Shown here in pieces: positions 1-8,509 of a stretch of 64,000 nucleotides of DNA (within the stretch, counting starts at the first letter, position 1; every line of letters begins with the position of its first letter). The DNA comes from Actinoplanes lobatus (GTDB taxonomy: Bacteria; Actinomycetota; Actinomycetes; Mycobacteriales; Micromonosporaceae). The notes below the pieces were generated by a model, which had not been told where the DNA came from, ran no database searches, and saw nothing but the letters and a program-made list of their open reading frames with translations. Location of the stretch: NCBI RefSeq assembly GCF_014205215.1, contig NZ_JACHNC010000001.1:5638501-5702500 (forward strand). Direction: 5' to 3'. Both the position numbers and the translations under genes were made by a program.

Positions 1-672
1 GACCGGCCGGTCAAGACGTCCCTGCCGGGCCAGTACATCACCCTCCTCGCGACCATGCCGGACGGCGTACGCCAGCCCCGGCAGTACAGCCTGACCCGCG
101 CCGACGACGGCGAGCACCGCTACTTCGCGGTGAAGCGGGTGCACGGCGGCGGCAAACCCGACGGCGAGGTCTCCAACCTGCTGCACGACTCGGTCAATGT
201 CGGTGACGAACTGACCATGAGCGTTCCGTACGGCGACGTGGTCCTGGACGACTCCGGACGGCCGGTCGTGTTCGCCAGCGCCGGCATCGGGGTCACGCCG
301 ATGGCCGGGATGCTGTCCCACCTGGTGGCCGCCGGCTCCCACCTGCACATCACGATGCTGCACGCCGACGCCGCCGAGTCCACCTTCCCGCTGCGCGCGC
401 AGATCGTCGACGACCTGGCCCGGCTGCCCAAGTCCGCCCTGTACGTCTGGTACGAGCAGGACCAGCGCACCGACCTGCCGGTGACCGCCGCCTTCTCCGG
501 CGCCATGAACCTGGACCAGGCCGACCTGCCCGAGGGCGCCGTCCACTACCTGTGCGGGCCGCTGCCGTTCCTCCAGTCGATCCGCAGCGCGCTGATCGAC
601 CGTGGCGTCCCGCCCCGCGACATCCAGTACGAGGTGTTCGGTCCCGACCTGTGGCAGGCCGACGCCGACTGA
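1..672 (+). CDS. hmp: Flavohemoprotein (NO dioxygenase), C-terminal reductase part; 5' end outside window
   Basis: The reading frame is open from base 1, so the N-terminal globin part lies outside the window. What is visible is a ferredoxin-reductase-type FAD and NAD module: the FAD-binding motif RQYSL follows a PGQY turn, an ASAGIGVTPM nucleotide-binding loop comes next, and YLCGP and the C-terminal YEVFGPDLW complete the fold. The final E-x-FGP with aromatic end is typical of flavohemoproteins, which oxidise nitric oxide to nitrate using NAD(P)H in the cytoplasm. A stand-alone oxidoreductase of the same fold cannot be fully excluded because the globin domain is not seen. Confidence 0.85.
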   Translation, partial: DRPVKTSLPGQYITLLATMPDGVRQPRQYSLTRADDGEHRYFAVKRVHGGGKPDGEVSNLLHDSVNVGDELTMSVPYGDVVLDDSGRPVVFASAGIGVTPMAGMLSHLVAAGSHLHITMLHADAAESTFPLRAQIVDDLARLPKSALYVWYEQDQRTDLPVTAAFSGAMNLDQADLPEGAVHYLCGPLPFLQSIRSALIDRGVPPRDIQYEVFGPDLWQADAD

Positions 673-761
673 GGCGCCCGGCCTGACCGGTTAGGCTGTC
701 CGGAGGTGTGCCGGGAAGTCTGGTCGGCGGGAGATTCACCGACCCTCGATCTGGAGGCCCC

Positions 762-2039
762 GTGCCCGACGACCCCAGCCCGTCCCCGATCGTGCTGAGC
801 CGCGGGTCCTGGGCCGAGGCCCGCCGGATCGCCGACGTGCTCCGCAAGGAGACCGTCGGCGGCGTGCTGCTGCTGGCCGGCGCGCTGATCGCCCTGCTCT
901 GGGCGAACTCCCCGTGGTCCGCCTCGTACGAGGCGCTGACCGGGTTCACCGTCGGCCCGCACGCCCTGCACCTCGACCTCACGTTGGCCACCTGGGCGGC
1001 CGACGGCCTTCTGGCGATCTTCTTCTTCGTCGCCGGTCTCGAGCTCAAACGCGAGTTCGTGGCCGGCGACCTGCGGGATCCGCGCCTGGCCGCGGTGCCG
1101 GTCGCCGCGGCCGTCGGCGGGGTGATCGCGCCCGCGGTCCTCTACCTGGCCGTCAACCACGGCGGCGCGACCGAGGGCTGGGCGATTCCGACCGCCACCG
1201 ACATCGCCTTCGCGCTCGCCGTGCTCGCCGTCGTCGGCCGCAGCCTGCCCACCGCGATGCGCACCTTCCTGCTCACCCTCGCGGTGGTCGACGACCTGCT
1301 CGCCATCATGATCATCGCGGTGTTCTACACCGAGGACCTGGCGATCCTGCCGCTGCTCGGCGCGCTGGTGCCGCTCGGGCTGTTCACCTGGCTGGTGCAG
1401 CGCCGCGTCCGGAGGTGGTGGCTGCTGCTGCCGCTGGCGTTCGCCGTCTGGACGCTGGTGCACGCCTCCGGGGTGCACGCCACGGTGGCCGGTGTGCTGC
1501 TCGGCTTCGCCGTCCCGGTGCTCCCGGTCTCCGGCGAGCACGGTCTGGCCGAGCATTTCGAGCACCGGTTCCGGCCCCTCTCGGCCGGCGTCGCGGTGCC
1601 GATCTTCGCGCTCATGTCGGCCGGGGTGACCGTCGGCGGGCTGGACGGGCTCAGCGAGGCGCTGTCCGACCCGGCCGCGATCGGCATCATGGTGGGCCTG
1701 CTCGCCGGTAAGCCGATCGGCATCCTCGGCGCCACCTGGCTGACCGCCCGGTTCACCAGGGCCCGCTTCGCCGCCGGTTTCGCCCCGATCGACATGGCCG
1801 GCCTGGCCGTGCTCGCCGGCATCGGCTTCACCGTCTCGCTGCTGATCGCGGAGCTGGCGTTCGGCGCGGGCAGCGTCCGCGACGGCTACGCCAAGATCGC
1901 CGTGCTGGCCGGGTCGCTGGCGGCCGCCCTGGTGGCCGGTGTGCTGCTGCGGGTGCGTAACCGCGCCTACCGCCGCCTCCGGGCGGAGGAGCGGATCGAC
2001 TCCGACGGCGACGACATCCCGGACGTCCACCAGCGCTGA
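762..2039 (+). CDS. nhaA: Na+/H+ antiporter NhaA
   Basis: A 425-residue integral membrane protein with NhaA hallmarks: [13 protein letters not shown] after the first helices, [11 protein letters not shown] (Asp about 147) and [12 protein letters not shown] (Asp pair about 177-178), the acidic residues known to bind and exchange Na+ for H+ in this family. About 11-12 hydrophobic segments are visible. GTG at 762 is chosen because GGAG (754-757) sits at normal spacing; an upstream GTG at 708 has its purine run almost touching it. The role is sodium and pH homeostasis. The gene converges on the next one across a hairpin. Confidence 0.95.
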   Translation: MPDDPSPSPIVLSRGSWAEARRIADVLRKETVGGVLLLAGALIALLWANSPWSASYEALTGFTVGPHALHLDLTLATWAADGLLAIFFFVAGLELKREFVAGDLRDPRLAAVPVAAAVGGVIAPAVLYLAVNHGGATEGWAIPTATDIAFALAVLAVVGRSLPTAMRTFLLTLAVVDDLLAIMIIAVFYTEDLAILPLLGALVPLGLFTWLVQRRVRRWWLLLPLAFAVWTLVHASGVHATVAGVLLGFAVPVLPVSGEHGLAEHFEHRFRPLSAGVAVPIFALMSAGVTVGGLDGLSEALSDPAAIGIMVGLLAGKPIGILGATWLTARFTRARFAAGFAPIDMAGLAVLAGIGFTVSLLIAELAFGAGSVRDGYAKIAVLAGSLAAALVAGVLLRVRNRAYRRLRAEERIDSDGDDIPDVHQR

Positions 2040-2042
2040 ACG

Positions 2043-2080
2043 ACCGGGGGCTCAGGGCCGGGTCGGCCCTGAGCCCCGGT
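2043..2080. terminator. Shared hairpin between convergent genes
   Basis: A stem of about 16 bp (ACCGGGG-CTCAGGGCC with its complement GGCCCTGAGCCCCGGT, one bulged G) and a 5-nt loop lies between the stop of nhaA and the stop of the leftward gene. There is no clear T-run, as is common for actinobacterial hairpin terminators. Confidence 0.6.
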
Positions 2081-2083
2081 GGT

Positions 2084-2551
2084 TCAGCGGGCGATCATGG
2101 TCCGGTTGACCGGGGTCCGGCCCCGGCGGGCGAACCCCATGTTGGGCGGCCGGGTGGATCCGCCGCGGGTGACGACGACCACCTCGTCGGCGGAGATCCG
2201 GCGGTTGACGGTCCGGCGCAGGCCAGGATGCCGGGTCTCCCACGCCTGGCGTATCCGGACCGGCAGATGCAGGTCGCGCCACACACGGCGCAGCATCAAC
2301 GGATTGATCAGATCTTCGACCTCGTTGCACTCGGCGGCCTCGCACAACACCTTCTCGTAGGCGTGCCGCAACTGGACCGGGTCGTCCAGGTCGTAGCGGC
2401 GGCGGCTGGCGTGCCCGCAGGCCATGTGGTGCGGCACCTCCAGCACCCCGAGGCTGCTGCCGTGCAGGTCGTCGATCCGGTCAGGGACAGCGGGAGCCCG
2501 GCTTGCGGCGCTGCGGTTCTTGCGTCCGTCCCGGGCGGCGACGTACGACAT
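2084..2551 (-). CDS. Conserved-looking hypothetical protein
   Basis: 155 residues, hydrophilic, with no signal peptide or membrane segment. The sequence is rich in Arg/Asp and contains ordered stretches such as MACGHASRRRYDLDDP and LINPLMLRRVWRDLHLP, which look structured rather than random. Frame and codon bias (G/C third positions) favour this strand over the overlapping plus-strand frame. I do not recognise a family. The GGGAGG preceding ATG 2551 is very close to it, so the start could lie slightly downstream. Its 5' end faces the ribosomal protection gene, with about 140 bp of shared upstream region. Confidence 0.65.
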   Translation of the reverse strand: MSYVAARDGRKNRSAASRAPAVPDRIDDLHGSSLGVLEVPHHMACGHASRRRYDLDDPVQLRHAYEKVLCEAAECNEVEDLINPLMLRRVWRDLHLPVRIRQAWETRHPGLRRTVNRRISADEVVVVTRGGSTRPPNMGFARRGRTPVNRTMIAR

Positions 2552-2658
2552 GCCTCCCAGGCTAGGCGCGCCGGAGCCGGTCGGCGGGCTAAATCGGTGG
2601 TGGAGCCGCAGGCCCCGTGCCAGGGTGGGAACCGTACCGGCATCCGACCCAACTCGAC

Positions 2659-2764
2659 TTCGTCATTGCTGAACCGAGGAGTAAACCGATGCGAGCAGCT
2701 TCCACGCTCCGGACCCCGACCCGTCCCACCGTGGAGATCTGCTTTGTCATTGTTGAACCTCGGG
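2659..2764 (+). repeat. Duplicated 22-bp sequence bracketing the leader ORF
   Basis: The bases at 2659-2680 and 2742-2763 match at about 19 of 22 positions (both contain GTCATTG-TGAACC). The second copy encodes the first residues of the resistance protein (SLLNLG) and the first, in the same frame, would encode SLLNRG. The first copy contains the leader ribosome-binding region. It looks like a local duplication used in the leader. Confidence 0.6.
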
Positions 2765-2781
2765 ATCGTCGCCCATGTTGA
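2689..2781 (+). CDS. Putative 30-codon leader peptide of the ribosomal protection gene
   Basis: ATG at 2689 is preceded by GAGGAG (2676-2681) at ideal spacing and opens a 30-codon frame rich in Arg and Thr that ends at 2781, so it overlaps the start of the resistance gene (TTG 2744) in another frame. Leader peptides controlling attenuation are known for tet(M)-type genes. CCGAGG within the leader ribosome-binding site (2674-2679) can pair with CCTCGG just inside the resistance gene (2758-2763), a possible switch. Translation of this ORF is inferred, not shown. Confidence 0.45.
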   Translation: MRAASTLRTPTRPTVEICFVIVEPRDRRPC

Positions 2782-4699
2782 TGCCGGCAAGACCAGCCTG
2801 ACCGAGCGGCTGCTGTTCGAGGCCGGGGCGGTGTCCCGGCCGGGGAGCGTCGACGACGGCACCACCCGCACCGACTCGATGGAGCTGGAGCGCCGCCGCG
2901 GCATCACCATCCGGGCGGCCGTCACCTCGATCGACCTCGGCGACCTGACCGTCAACCTGCTCGACACCCCGGGCCACCCTGACTTCATCGCCGAGGTCGA
3001 GCGCTCGCTGGCGGTCCTCGACGCCGCCGTGCTCGTGGTGTCCGGCGTGGAGGGTGTGCAGCCGCAGACCGTCGCCATCTGGCGGGCGCTGCGCCGCATC
3101 GGCGTGCCCACGCTGTTCTTCGTCAACAAGGTCGACCGGCGCGGCTCCGACGTGGACCGGGTGCTCGGCCAGATCCGGCGACGGCTCGCCACCTGCCCGG
3201 TCATGCTCACCACCGTCACCGGGCAGGGCGGCCGCGACGCCCGGGTGCGGGCGCTGCGCCTCGACGCTGAACCGGTCGTGGCGGCGGTCGCCGAGGCCGA
3301 CGACGTGATCGCCGGGCGGTGGCTGTCCGGCGAGCCGGTCCGGGCCCGCGACGTGCGCCGCGCCATCCGCCGGGCGGTCCGCCGCGCCGAGCTGGCTCCG
3401 GTGGCGTGCGGCTCGGCGATCACCGGCGCCGGCGTGCCGCAACTGCGTCATGTCCTCTCCGGTCTGCTGCCCCGCTGCGACGAACGGGACGGTCCGGTGG
3501 CGGGCACCGTGTTCGCCGTCGACCGCGACGCCCACGGGCGGCGGGCCTGGCTGCGGTTGTGGTCGGGTCGTCTGCGCGTACGCGATCGGGTCGCTCTGAA
3601 CGGTGACCGGCCGCAGACGGTGACCGAGATCGCGGTGAGTGAGCCGGACGGGGTCCTGGTCCGGGCGTCGGCGTCGGCCGGCCAGATCGCGGCGGTGCGC
3701 GGGCTGTCGGCGCGGATCGGCCAGCACGTCGGCGATCCGCCGCGCCGCCACCTCTACCGGTTCCCGCCGCCGACCCGGCAGGCCCTGGTCGAGCCGGTCG
3801 ATCCGGCGCAGCGGCTGGCGCTGTTCGCCGGGCTCGCCGACCTGGCCGACGAGGATCCGCTGGTCGACCTGCGGCTCGACGAGCACCGGTCGGAGGCGGT
3901 CATCCGGCTGCACGGCGAGGTGCAGAAGGAGGTGATCGCGTCGCTCCTGGAGGAGCGGTACGGCGTCCGCGTGCGCTTCTCCGGCACGCTGACCGCCTGC
4001 ATCGAACGGGTGGTGGGCGAAGGCCACGCCGAGGACCGGATCCGGGAGCGCGGCAACCCGTACCTCGCCGGGGTGGGGTTGCGGGTCGAGGCCGCGCCGG
4101 TGGGGCACGGCGTCGAGTTCCGCCCGGGCATCGAGCCGGGCCGGCTGCCAACGGCGTTCATCGCGGCCACCGAGGAGGGCGTGCGGGCCGCGCTGCGGTA
4201 CGGCCGGTTCGGCTGGCCGGTCACCGACTGCGTGATCACCATGACGTCGTCGCAGTACTGTCCCCGGCAGAGCCGGCCGCACCAGAAGTTCGACAGGTCG
4301 ATCTCCTCGGTGGCGGCGGACTTCCGCAACCTCGCCCCGGTGGTGGTGACCGCCGCGCTGCGCGGGGCCGGCACCCGGGTGTGCCAGCCGGTCGAACGGT
4401 TCGACGTCAACCTGCCGCACGAGCAGGCCGACGCGGTGACCGCCCTGCTCGGCCGGCTGGGTGCGGCCATCGACGACACCGCGGACGCCGGCGGCTACCT
4501 GGAGGTCAGCGGCACCCTGCCGTCGTCACGGGTGCCGCGGATCGTGGCGGCGCTGCCCGACCTGACCGGCGGCGAGGCCGTGCTGACCGCCCGCTTCGAC
4601 CACTACGCGCCGGTCACCGGGGAGGACCCGCCGGTCCTGCCCCGGCGCGGCCCCGATCCGGCCGACCGGCGGGAGTGGTTCCGGGCGGTGCCCCGGTAG
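2744..4699 (+). CDS. TetM/OtrA-type ribosomal protection protein (translational GTPase)
   Basis: 651 residues, the usual length of Tet(M)/Otr(A) proteins. GTPase motifs are intact: HVDAGKTSLTE (G1, about residue 10), RGITI (G2), DTPGH (G3), NKVD (G4) and a GSA loop (G5), followed by EF-G-like domains II to V. Family members bind the ribosome and release tetracycline. The start is TTG 2744, with GGAG at 2733-2736 and the conserved beginning SLLNLGIVAHVDAGK. Longer upstream starts would add non-conserved residues. A leader ORF overlaps the start. It could alternatively be a housekeeping EF-G paralogue without tetracycline function; the similarity to OtrA-like N-termini favours resistance. Confidence 0.88.
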   Translation: MSLLNLGIVAHVDAGKTSLTERLLFEAGAVSRPGSVDDGTTRTDSMELERRRGITIRAAVTSIDLGDLTVNLLDTPGHPDFIAEVERSLAVLDAAVLVVSGVEGVQPQTVAIWRALRRIGVPTLFFVNKVDRRGSDVDRVLGQIRRRLATCPVMLTTVTGQGGRDARVRALRLDAEPVVAAVAEADDVIAGRWLSGEPVRARDVRRAIRRAVRRAELAPVACGSAITGAGVPQLRHVLSGLLPRCDERDGPVAGTVFAVDRDAHGRRAWLRLWSGRLRVRDRVALNGDRPQTVTEIAVSEPDGVLVRASASAGQIAAVRGLSARIGQHVGDPPRRHLYRFPPPTRQALVEPVDPAQRLALFAGLADLADEDPLVDLRLDEHRSEAVIRLHGEVQKEVIASLLEERYGVRVRFSGTLTACIERVVGEGHAEDRIRERGNPYLAGVGLRVEAAPVGHGVEFRPGIEPGRLPTAFIAATEEGVRAALRYGRFGWPVTDCVITMTSSQYCPRQSRPHQKFDRSISSVAADFRNLAPVVVTAALRGAGTRVCQPVERFDVNLPHEQADAVTALLGRLGAAIDDTADAGGYLEVSGTLPSSRVPRIVAALPDLTGGEAVLTARFDHYAPVTGEDPPVLPRRGPDPADRREWFRAVPR

Positions 4700-4705
4700 G
4701 CGCCG

Positions 4706-6484
4706 TCAGCCGGCCAGCACCTCGTCCATGCCCTCGCCGCGCCAGGTGCGCAGCAGTTCGTGGAAGACGACCGGTCCCGGCCCGAAGGAGTGGTTCACGG
4801 GCCGGGGGCTGCCCTCGCCGTTGTAGTAGCCGGGCGTGCACTCGGCCTGGAACCGGTAGTTCTCCAGCGCGTGCTCCCGGATCGTGGCGGCCCACCGTTC
4901 CTCCGCCTCGGCGGTCGGCTCGATCCGCTTCGCGCCGCGCTCGCCCGCCTCGGCGACCACGGCACCGATGTGGGTGGCCTGCTCCTGGAGCACGTGGACG
5001 AAGTTGACCGCGGCCGCGTTCTGCAACGACCCGAGGTGGAACAGGTTCGGGAAGCCGTGGCTGTAGAAGCCGTGCAGCGTACGGGGACCGTTGCGCCAGT
5101 GCCCGAGCAGCGGCAGACCGTCGCGCCCGTACACCGGCAGGGTTCCGGAGACGACGCCGGAGATGCCGACCTCGAAGCCGGTGGCGAAGATGACGCAGTC
5201 CACCTCGTACTCCCGGTCGCCGACGACGACGGCGGACGGCGTCATCGCGGTGATGCCGCCGTGGTCCGCGGTGTCGACCAGGGTGACGTCCGGCCGGTTG
5301 AACGCCGGCAGGTAGTGGTCGCTGAAGCCGGGCCGCTTGCACATGTACCGGTACCAGGGCTGGAGGACCGCGGCGGTGACCGGGTCGTCGACCACCTCCT
5401 CGACGCGGGCGCGGATCTCGTCCATCTTGCGGAAGTCGGCCAGTTCGTCGAGGTGGTCGCGTTCCTCGGCGGAGATGTTCGGGTCCAGTGATCCGGTCAG
5501 CATCTGCCGCTGGAGTCGGGCCGTGGCGGTCCAGCCGTCGCCGATCAGATCCTGTTCGGTGTGGCCGCCGGTGACGACGGTCAGGAAGTTCTCCATCCGC
5601 TCCCGCTGCCAGCCCGGCTCCAGTGTGGCGGCCCACTCCGGGTCGATCGGCCGGTTGTCGCGGACGTCGACCGACGACGGGGTGCGCTGGAAGACGTACA
5701 GGTGGCCGGCGGCCTCGGCCAGGTGCGGAACCACCTGGATGGCGGTGGCGCCGGTGCCGACCACGGCCACCCGGCGGCCGGCCAGCCCCGACAGGTCGTC
5801 GCCGGTGTAGCCGTGGTCCCAGCGGCTGGTGTGGAAGGTGTGCCCGGCGAACGTCTCGATCCCGGGGATGCCGGGAAGTTTCGGCTGGGTCAGGGTGCCG
5901 GAGGAGACGACCACGTAACGGGCACGGAACTCGTCGCCGCGGTCGGTCGTCACGGTCCACTCGCAGGCGTCGTCGTCCCACCGCAGCTCGGTCACGCGGG
6001 TGTGGAACATCGTGTCGTCGTACAGGTCGTACCGTTGCGCGATGGCGACGCAGTGCCGCCGGATCTCCTCGCCCGGGGCGTACCGCCACTTCGGGACGTA
6101 GCCGACCTCTTCCAGCAGCGGCATGTAGACCGTGGACTCGATGTCGCAGTGGACGCCGGGATACCGGTTCCAGTACCAGGTGCCGCCGAAGTCCCCGGCC
6201 TCGTCGATCATCCGGATCCGCTGGACCCCGGCCTCGCGCAGCTTCGCGCCGGTGAGCAGACCCCCGAAGCCGCCACCGACGACCACGGCCTCCACCCGGT
6301 CGTTTTTCGGCTCCCGGACCGCGAACGGCGTGTAGGGGTCTTTGGCGTAGTAGCCGAACTCGCCGGCCGCCCGCCGGTACCGGGTCGCTGCGTCCGGGCG
6401 GATCCGGCGGTCGCGTTCGGCCCGGTAGCGCGCCCGCAGCGCGTCGAGCTCCGCGGGCCGGTAGCGGTGGGGGATGTGAGACAT
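4706..6484 (-). CDS. Baeyer-Villiger-type flavin monooxygenase
   Basis: 592 residues. There is a Rossmann motif GGGFGG at residues 70-75, a second nucleotide-binding motif GTGATA at 243-248, and between them FAGHTFHTSRW (212-222), which fits the BVMO fingerprint F-x-G-x3-H-x3-W. The family uses FAD and NADPH to insert oxygen next to a ketone; closest in layout to cyclohexanone/steroid-type monooxygenases of about 540-600 residues. The substrate cannot be read from sequence. ATG 6484 has no good Shine-Dalgarno, so translation may be leaderless or start elsewhere. A TetR gene lies immediately upstream and an operator-like palindrome sits just before the start. Confidence 0.85.
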   Translation of the reverse strand: MSHIPHRYRPAELDALRARYRAERDRRIRPDAATRYRRAAGEFGYYAKDPYTPFAVREPKNDRVEAVVVGGGFGGLLTGAKLREAGVQRIRMIDEAGDFGGTWYWNRYPGVHCDIESTVYMPLLEEVGYVPKWRYAPGEEIRRHCVAIAQRYDLYDDTMFHTRVTELRWDDDACEWTVTTDRGDEFRARYVVVSSGTLTQPKLPGIPGIETFAGHTFHTSRWDHGYTGDDLSGLAGRRVAVVGTGATAIQVVPHLAEAAGHLYVFQRTPSSVDVRDNRPIDPEWAATLEPGWQRERMENFLTVVTGGHTEQDLIGDGWTATARLQRQMLTGSLDPNISAEERDHLDELADFRKMDEIRARVEEVVDDPVTAAVLQPWYRYMCKRPGFSDHYLPAFNRPDVTLVDTADHGGITAMTPSAVVVGDREYEVDCVIFATGFEVGISGVVSGTLPVYGRDGLPLLGHWRNGPRTLHGFYSHGFPNLFHLGSLQNAAAVNFVHVLQEQATHIGAVVAEAGERGAKRIEPTAEAEERWAATIREHALENYRFQAECTPGYYNGEGSPRPVNHSFGPGPVVFHELLRTWRGEGMDEVLAG

Positions 6485-6493
6485 GAGGTGGAT

Positions 6494-6517
6494 TTTAAAT
6501 CAGCTGACTGACTTAAA
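6494..6517. promoter_or_regulatory. AT-rich operator-like inverted repeat upstream of the monooxygenase
   Basis: Arms TTTAAATCAG (6494-6503) and CTGACTTAAA (6508-6517) are complementary at 9 of 10 positions around a 4-nt centre, 9 bp upstream of the monooxygenase start, in an otherwise very GC-rich region. The size and location fit a TetR-family operator; the adjacent TetR gene is the obvious candidate regulator (inference). Confidence 0.6.
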
Positions 6518-6560
6518 GTGCGGGCCCCGGGGTGTACCGGACGATGTGGACGCTGGGTGA

Positions 6561-7199
6561 TCAGAGGTTCGGCGCTCGGTAGAGACCCTCGATCGCGTTG
6601 ATCAGACCATCCGCGATCGACGGCCACGCCGGGTCGGCGGCGCGCTCCCGCTCCGCGCAGAAATGCACGATCAGCGTACGGGCCATGTCGTCCCGTTCCA
6701 GGCGGACCCGCGGCGGCAGATCCGGCAGGCAGTCGTGCAGCCGCTCGGAGACCCGGTGCAGCATCTCCATCCCCTCGAACTCGGTCGCCGCCAGCTGCCG
6801 CAGCGTCGGCTCGGTCATCAGCTGGGCGGCGAACCGGGCGTACCAGCTCGGGCTGCCCAGCGTGGCCAGGTGGTCGGTGATCGGCCGGACCGTGCAGGTG
6901 ACCCAGTCCCGCAGGGTGGCGCTGCCCGCGTACCGGTCGTGCAGTCGCCGCCGGATCTCCTCCACCGGCGCCGCGTGCCGGGCGATGATCGCCCGCACCA
7001 GGTCGTTCTTGCTGCCGAAGTGGTAGCTCACCGCCGTATTGTTGCCCTGCCCGGCCGCCTCGCTGATCTGCCGGTTCGAGACGTTGAAGACGCCGTGCTC
7101 GGCGAAGAGCCGCTCGGCCGCGACCAGGATCCGGGCGCGGGTGTGCTCGACCCGCTCGGCGCGCAGCCCGCGTCCGGGCTCTCTGGTGGGCTGCCTCAT
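6561..7199 (-). CDS. TetR-family transcriptional regulator
   Basis: 212 residues. The N-terminal helix-turn-helix is clear (TRARILVAAERLFAEHG, then ISEAAG and AVSYHFGSKNDL at about residues 20-67), followed by a helical ligand domain. The ATG at 7199 is chosen because the family begins 15-20 residues before the first helix; the open frame upstream is much longer but non-conserved. It is co-directional with the monooxygenase gene and ends 76 bp before its start, so it probably regulates it through the operator in between. Confidence 0.85.
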   Translation of the reverse strand: MRQPTREPGRGLRAERVEHTRARILVAAERLFAEHGVFNVSNRQISEAAGQGNNTAVSYHFGSKNDLVRAIIARHAAPVEEIRRRLHDRYAGSATLRDWVTCTVRPITDHLATLGSPSWYARFAAQLMTEPTLRQLAATEFEGMEMLHRVSERLHDCLPDLPPRVRLERDDMARTLIVHFCAERERAADPAWPSIADGLINAIEGLYRAPNL

Positions 7200-7219
7200 C
7201 GATACAGAACGATAGGGGA

Positions 7220-7522
7220 TCAGGGCCGGTGGGCGATCCGCCGGGTCAGCGCGTGCGCCGCCTCCAGCGGCAGGTACGCCAGGATCGCCAGGCCCGCCGA
7301 CGCCACCCCCAACGGCAGCCGCAAGCCCTCGTACAGCACGTGCGACCGCAGCGGGAAACTGCCCTCCACCTCGGCCAGGCACACCGTCTCCCCGCCGCGC
7401 CGGGCCGAGAAGAAGGCGCTCTCCCCGGTCCGTTCGGCCAGCGAGCGCAGCACCTCCCGGGCCGTGGACGTCACGTCGTACCGCTTGGTCCTCCGCCCGC
7501 CGTACCGATGGTGGGGTTTCAA
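7220..7522 (-). pseudogene. Remnant of an IclR-family regulator (part of effector domain)
   Basis: The 100-residue frame contains only the start of an IclR effector domain: YDVTSTAREVLRSLAERTGE, then GGETVCLAEVEG and a G-RLPLGVASAGLAILAYLP segment. IclR proteins are normally about 250 residues with an N-terminal winged helix; that domain and the C-terminal half of the effector domain are both absent. The remnant ends at a stop 21 bp before the TetR gene and its 5' side runs into the SDR promoter region. I read it as a decayed gene. Confidence 0.7.
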
Positions 7523-7564
7523 ATCGGACGTCGGTTGTCAGGTTTTGGCGGAAGCCTGGGTGGC

Positions 7565-8481
7565 ATGACGCAGAAAGCATTGGCCGGAAAGGTGGCCCTC
7601 GTGGCCGGGGCGACACGCGGCGGCGGCCGGCAGATCGCCGTGCAGCTCGGCGCGGCCGGGGCCACCGTCTACGCGACCGGCCGCACCACCCGGGAGGCTC
7701 GCTCGCCGATGAACCGGCCGGAGACGATCGAGGAGACCGCCGAGCTGGTCACCGCGGCGGGCGGCACCGGCATCGCGGTGGCCGTCGACCACCTGGACCA
7801 GGACCGGGTCGCCGCGCTGGTGAAGCGGATCGACGACGAGCAGGGCCGCCTCGACGTGCTGGTCAACGACGTCTGGGGCGGGGATCCGTTGACCACCTGG
7901 AACGAGCCAATCTGGGAACAGGACCTCGACCAGGGGTTCCGGCTGCTCCGCCAGGCCGTCGACTCGCACATCGTGACCAGCCATTTCGCGCTGCCGCTGC
8001 TGATCCGCAACCCGGGCGGCCTGGTGGTCGAGGTCGGCGACGGCACCACCGATTACAACACCGTCAACTACCGGTTGTCGGTCTTCTACGACCTCGCGAA
8101 ATGGTCGGTGAACCGGCTCGCCTTCTCCTGGTCCCGGGAACTGGCCGGCCATCAGGCGACCGCGGTGGCGCTCACCCCGGGCTGGCTGCGCTCGGAGATG
8201 ATGCTGGAGAACTACGGCGTCACCGAGGAGAACTGGCGGGACGCCTGCGCCAAGGAGCCGCATTTCGCGATCTCCGAGACCCCGGCGTACGTGGGCCGCG
8301 CCGTCGCCGCCCTGGCCACCGACCCGGATCGCGCCCGCTGGAACGGGAAGTCGGTGTCCAGCGGCGAACTCCCAAGGTCTACGGGTTCACCGACGTCGAC
8401 GGGAGCCGGCCGGACGCCTGGCGCTATCTCGTCGAAGTACAGGATCCCGGCCAGCCGGCCGACGTCACCGGCTACCGATAA
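7565..8481 (+). pseudogene. Short-chain dehydrogenase/reductase with a C-terminal frameshift
   Basis: From ATG 7565 the frame encodes a typical SDR: GKVALVAGATRGGGRQIA cofactor loop, VNDVWGG (NNAG-equivalent), and a YDLAKWSVNR active-site Tyr/Lys. At about 8371 the expected ending continues in the next frame (KVYGFTDVDGSRPDAWRYL, stop at 8481), so one base is missing relative to the family between 8371 and 8372. In the original frame translation runs on into unrelated sequence to 8554 and overlaps the next gene. The enzyme core is intact, so a shifted protein might still be made; a sequencing error is an alternative. About 305 residues would be normal. Confidence 0.75.
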
Positions 8482-8509
8482 AGCCCGCCGACGTCATCGG
8501 CTACCGATA
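8458..8509 (+). repeat. Short tandem duplication at the SDR/WYL gene junction
   Basis: The 23 bases at 8458-8480 recur at 8487-8509 with one change (CGTCACCGGCTACCGATA versus CGTCATCGGCTACCGATA), a 29-bp period. The first copy contains the SDR stop codon and the second the stop codon of the leftward regulator gene, so one tail seems to have been copied from the other. Confidence 0.75.

Noticed and set aside
546..2030. Long minus-strand frame opposite nhaA (494 codons)
   Set aside because: It is a low-complexity Gly/Arg/Gln/Asp-rich shadow caused by GC bias; the plus strand encodes an unmistakable NhaA.
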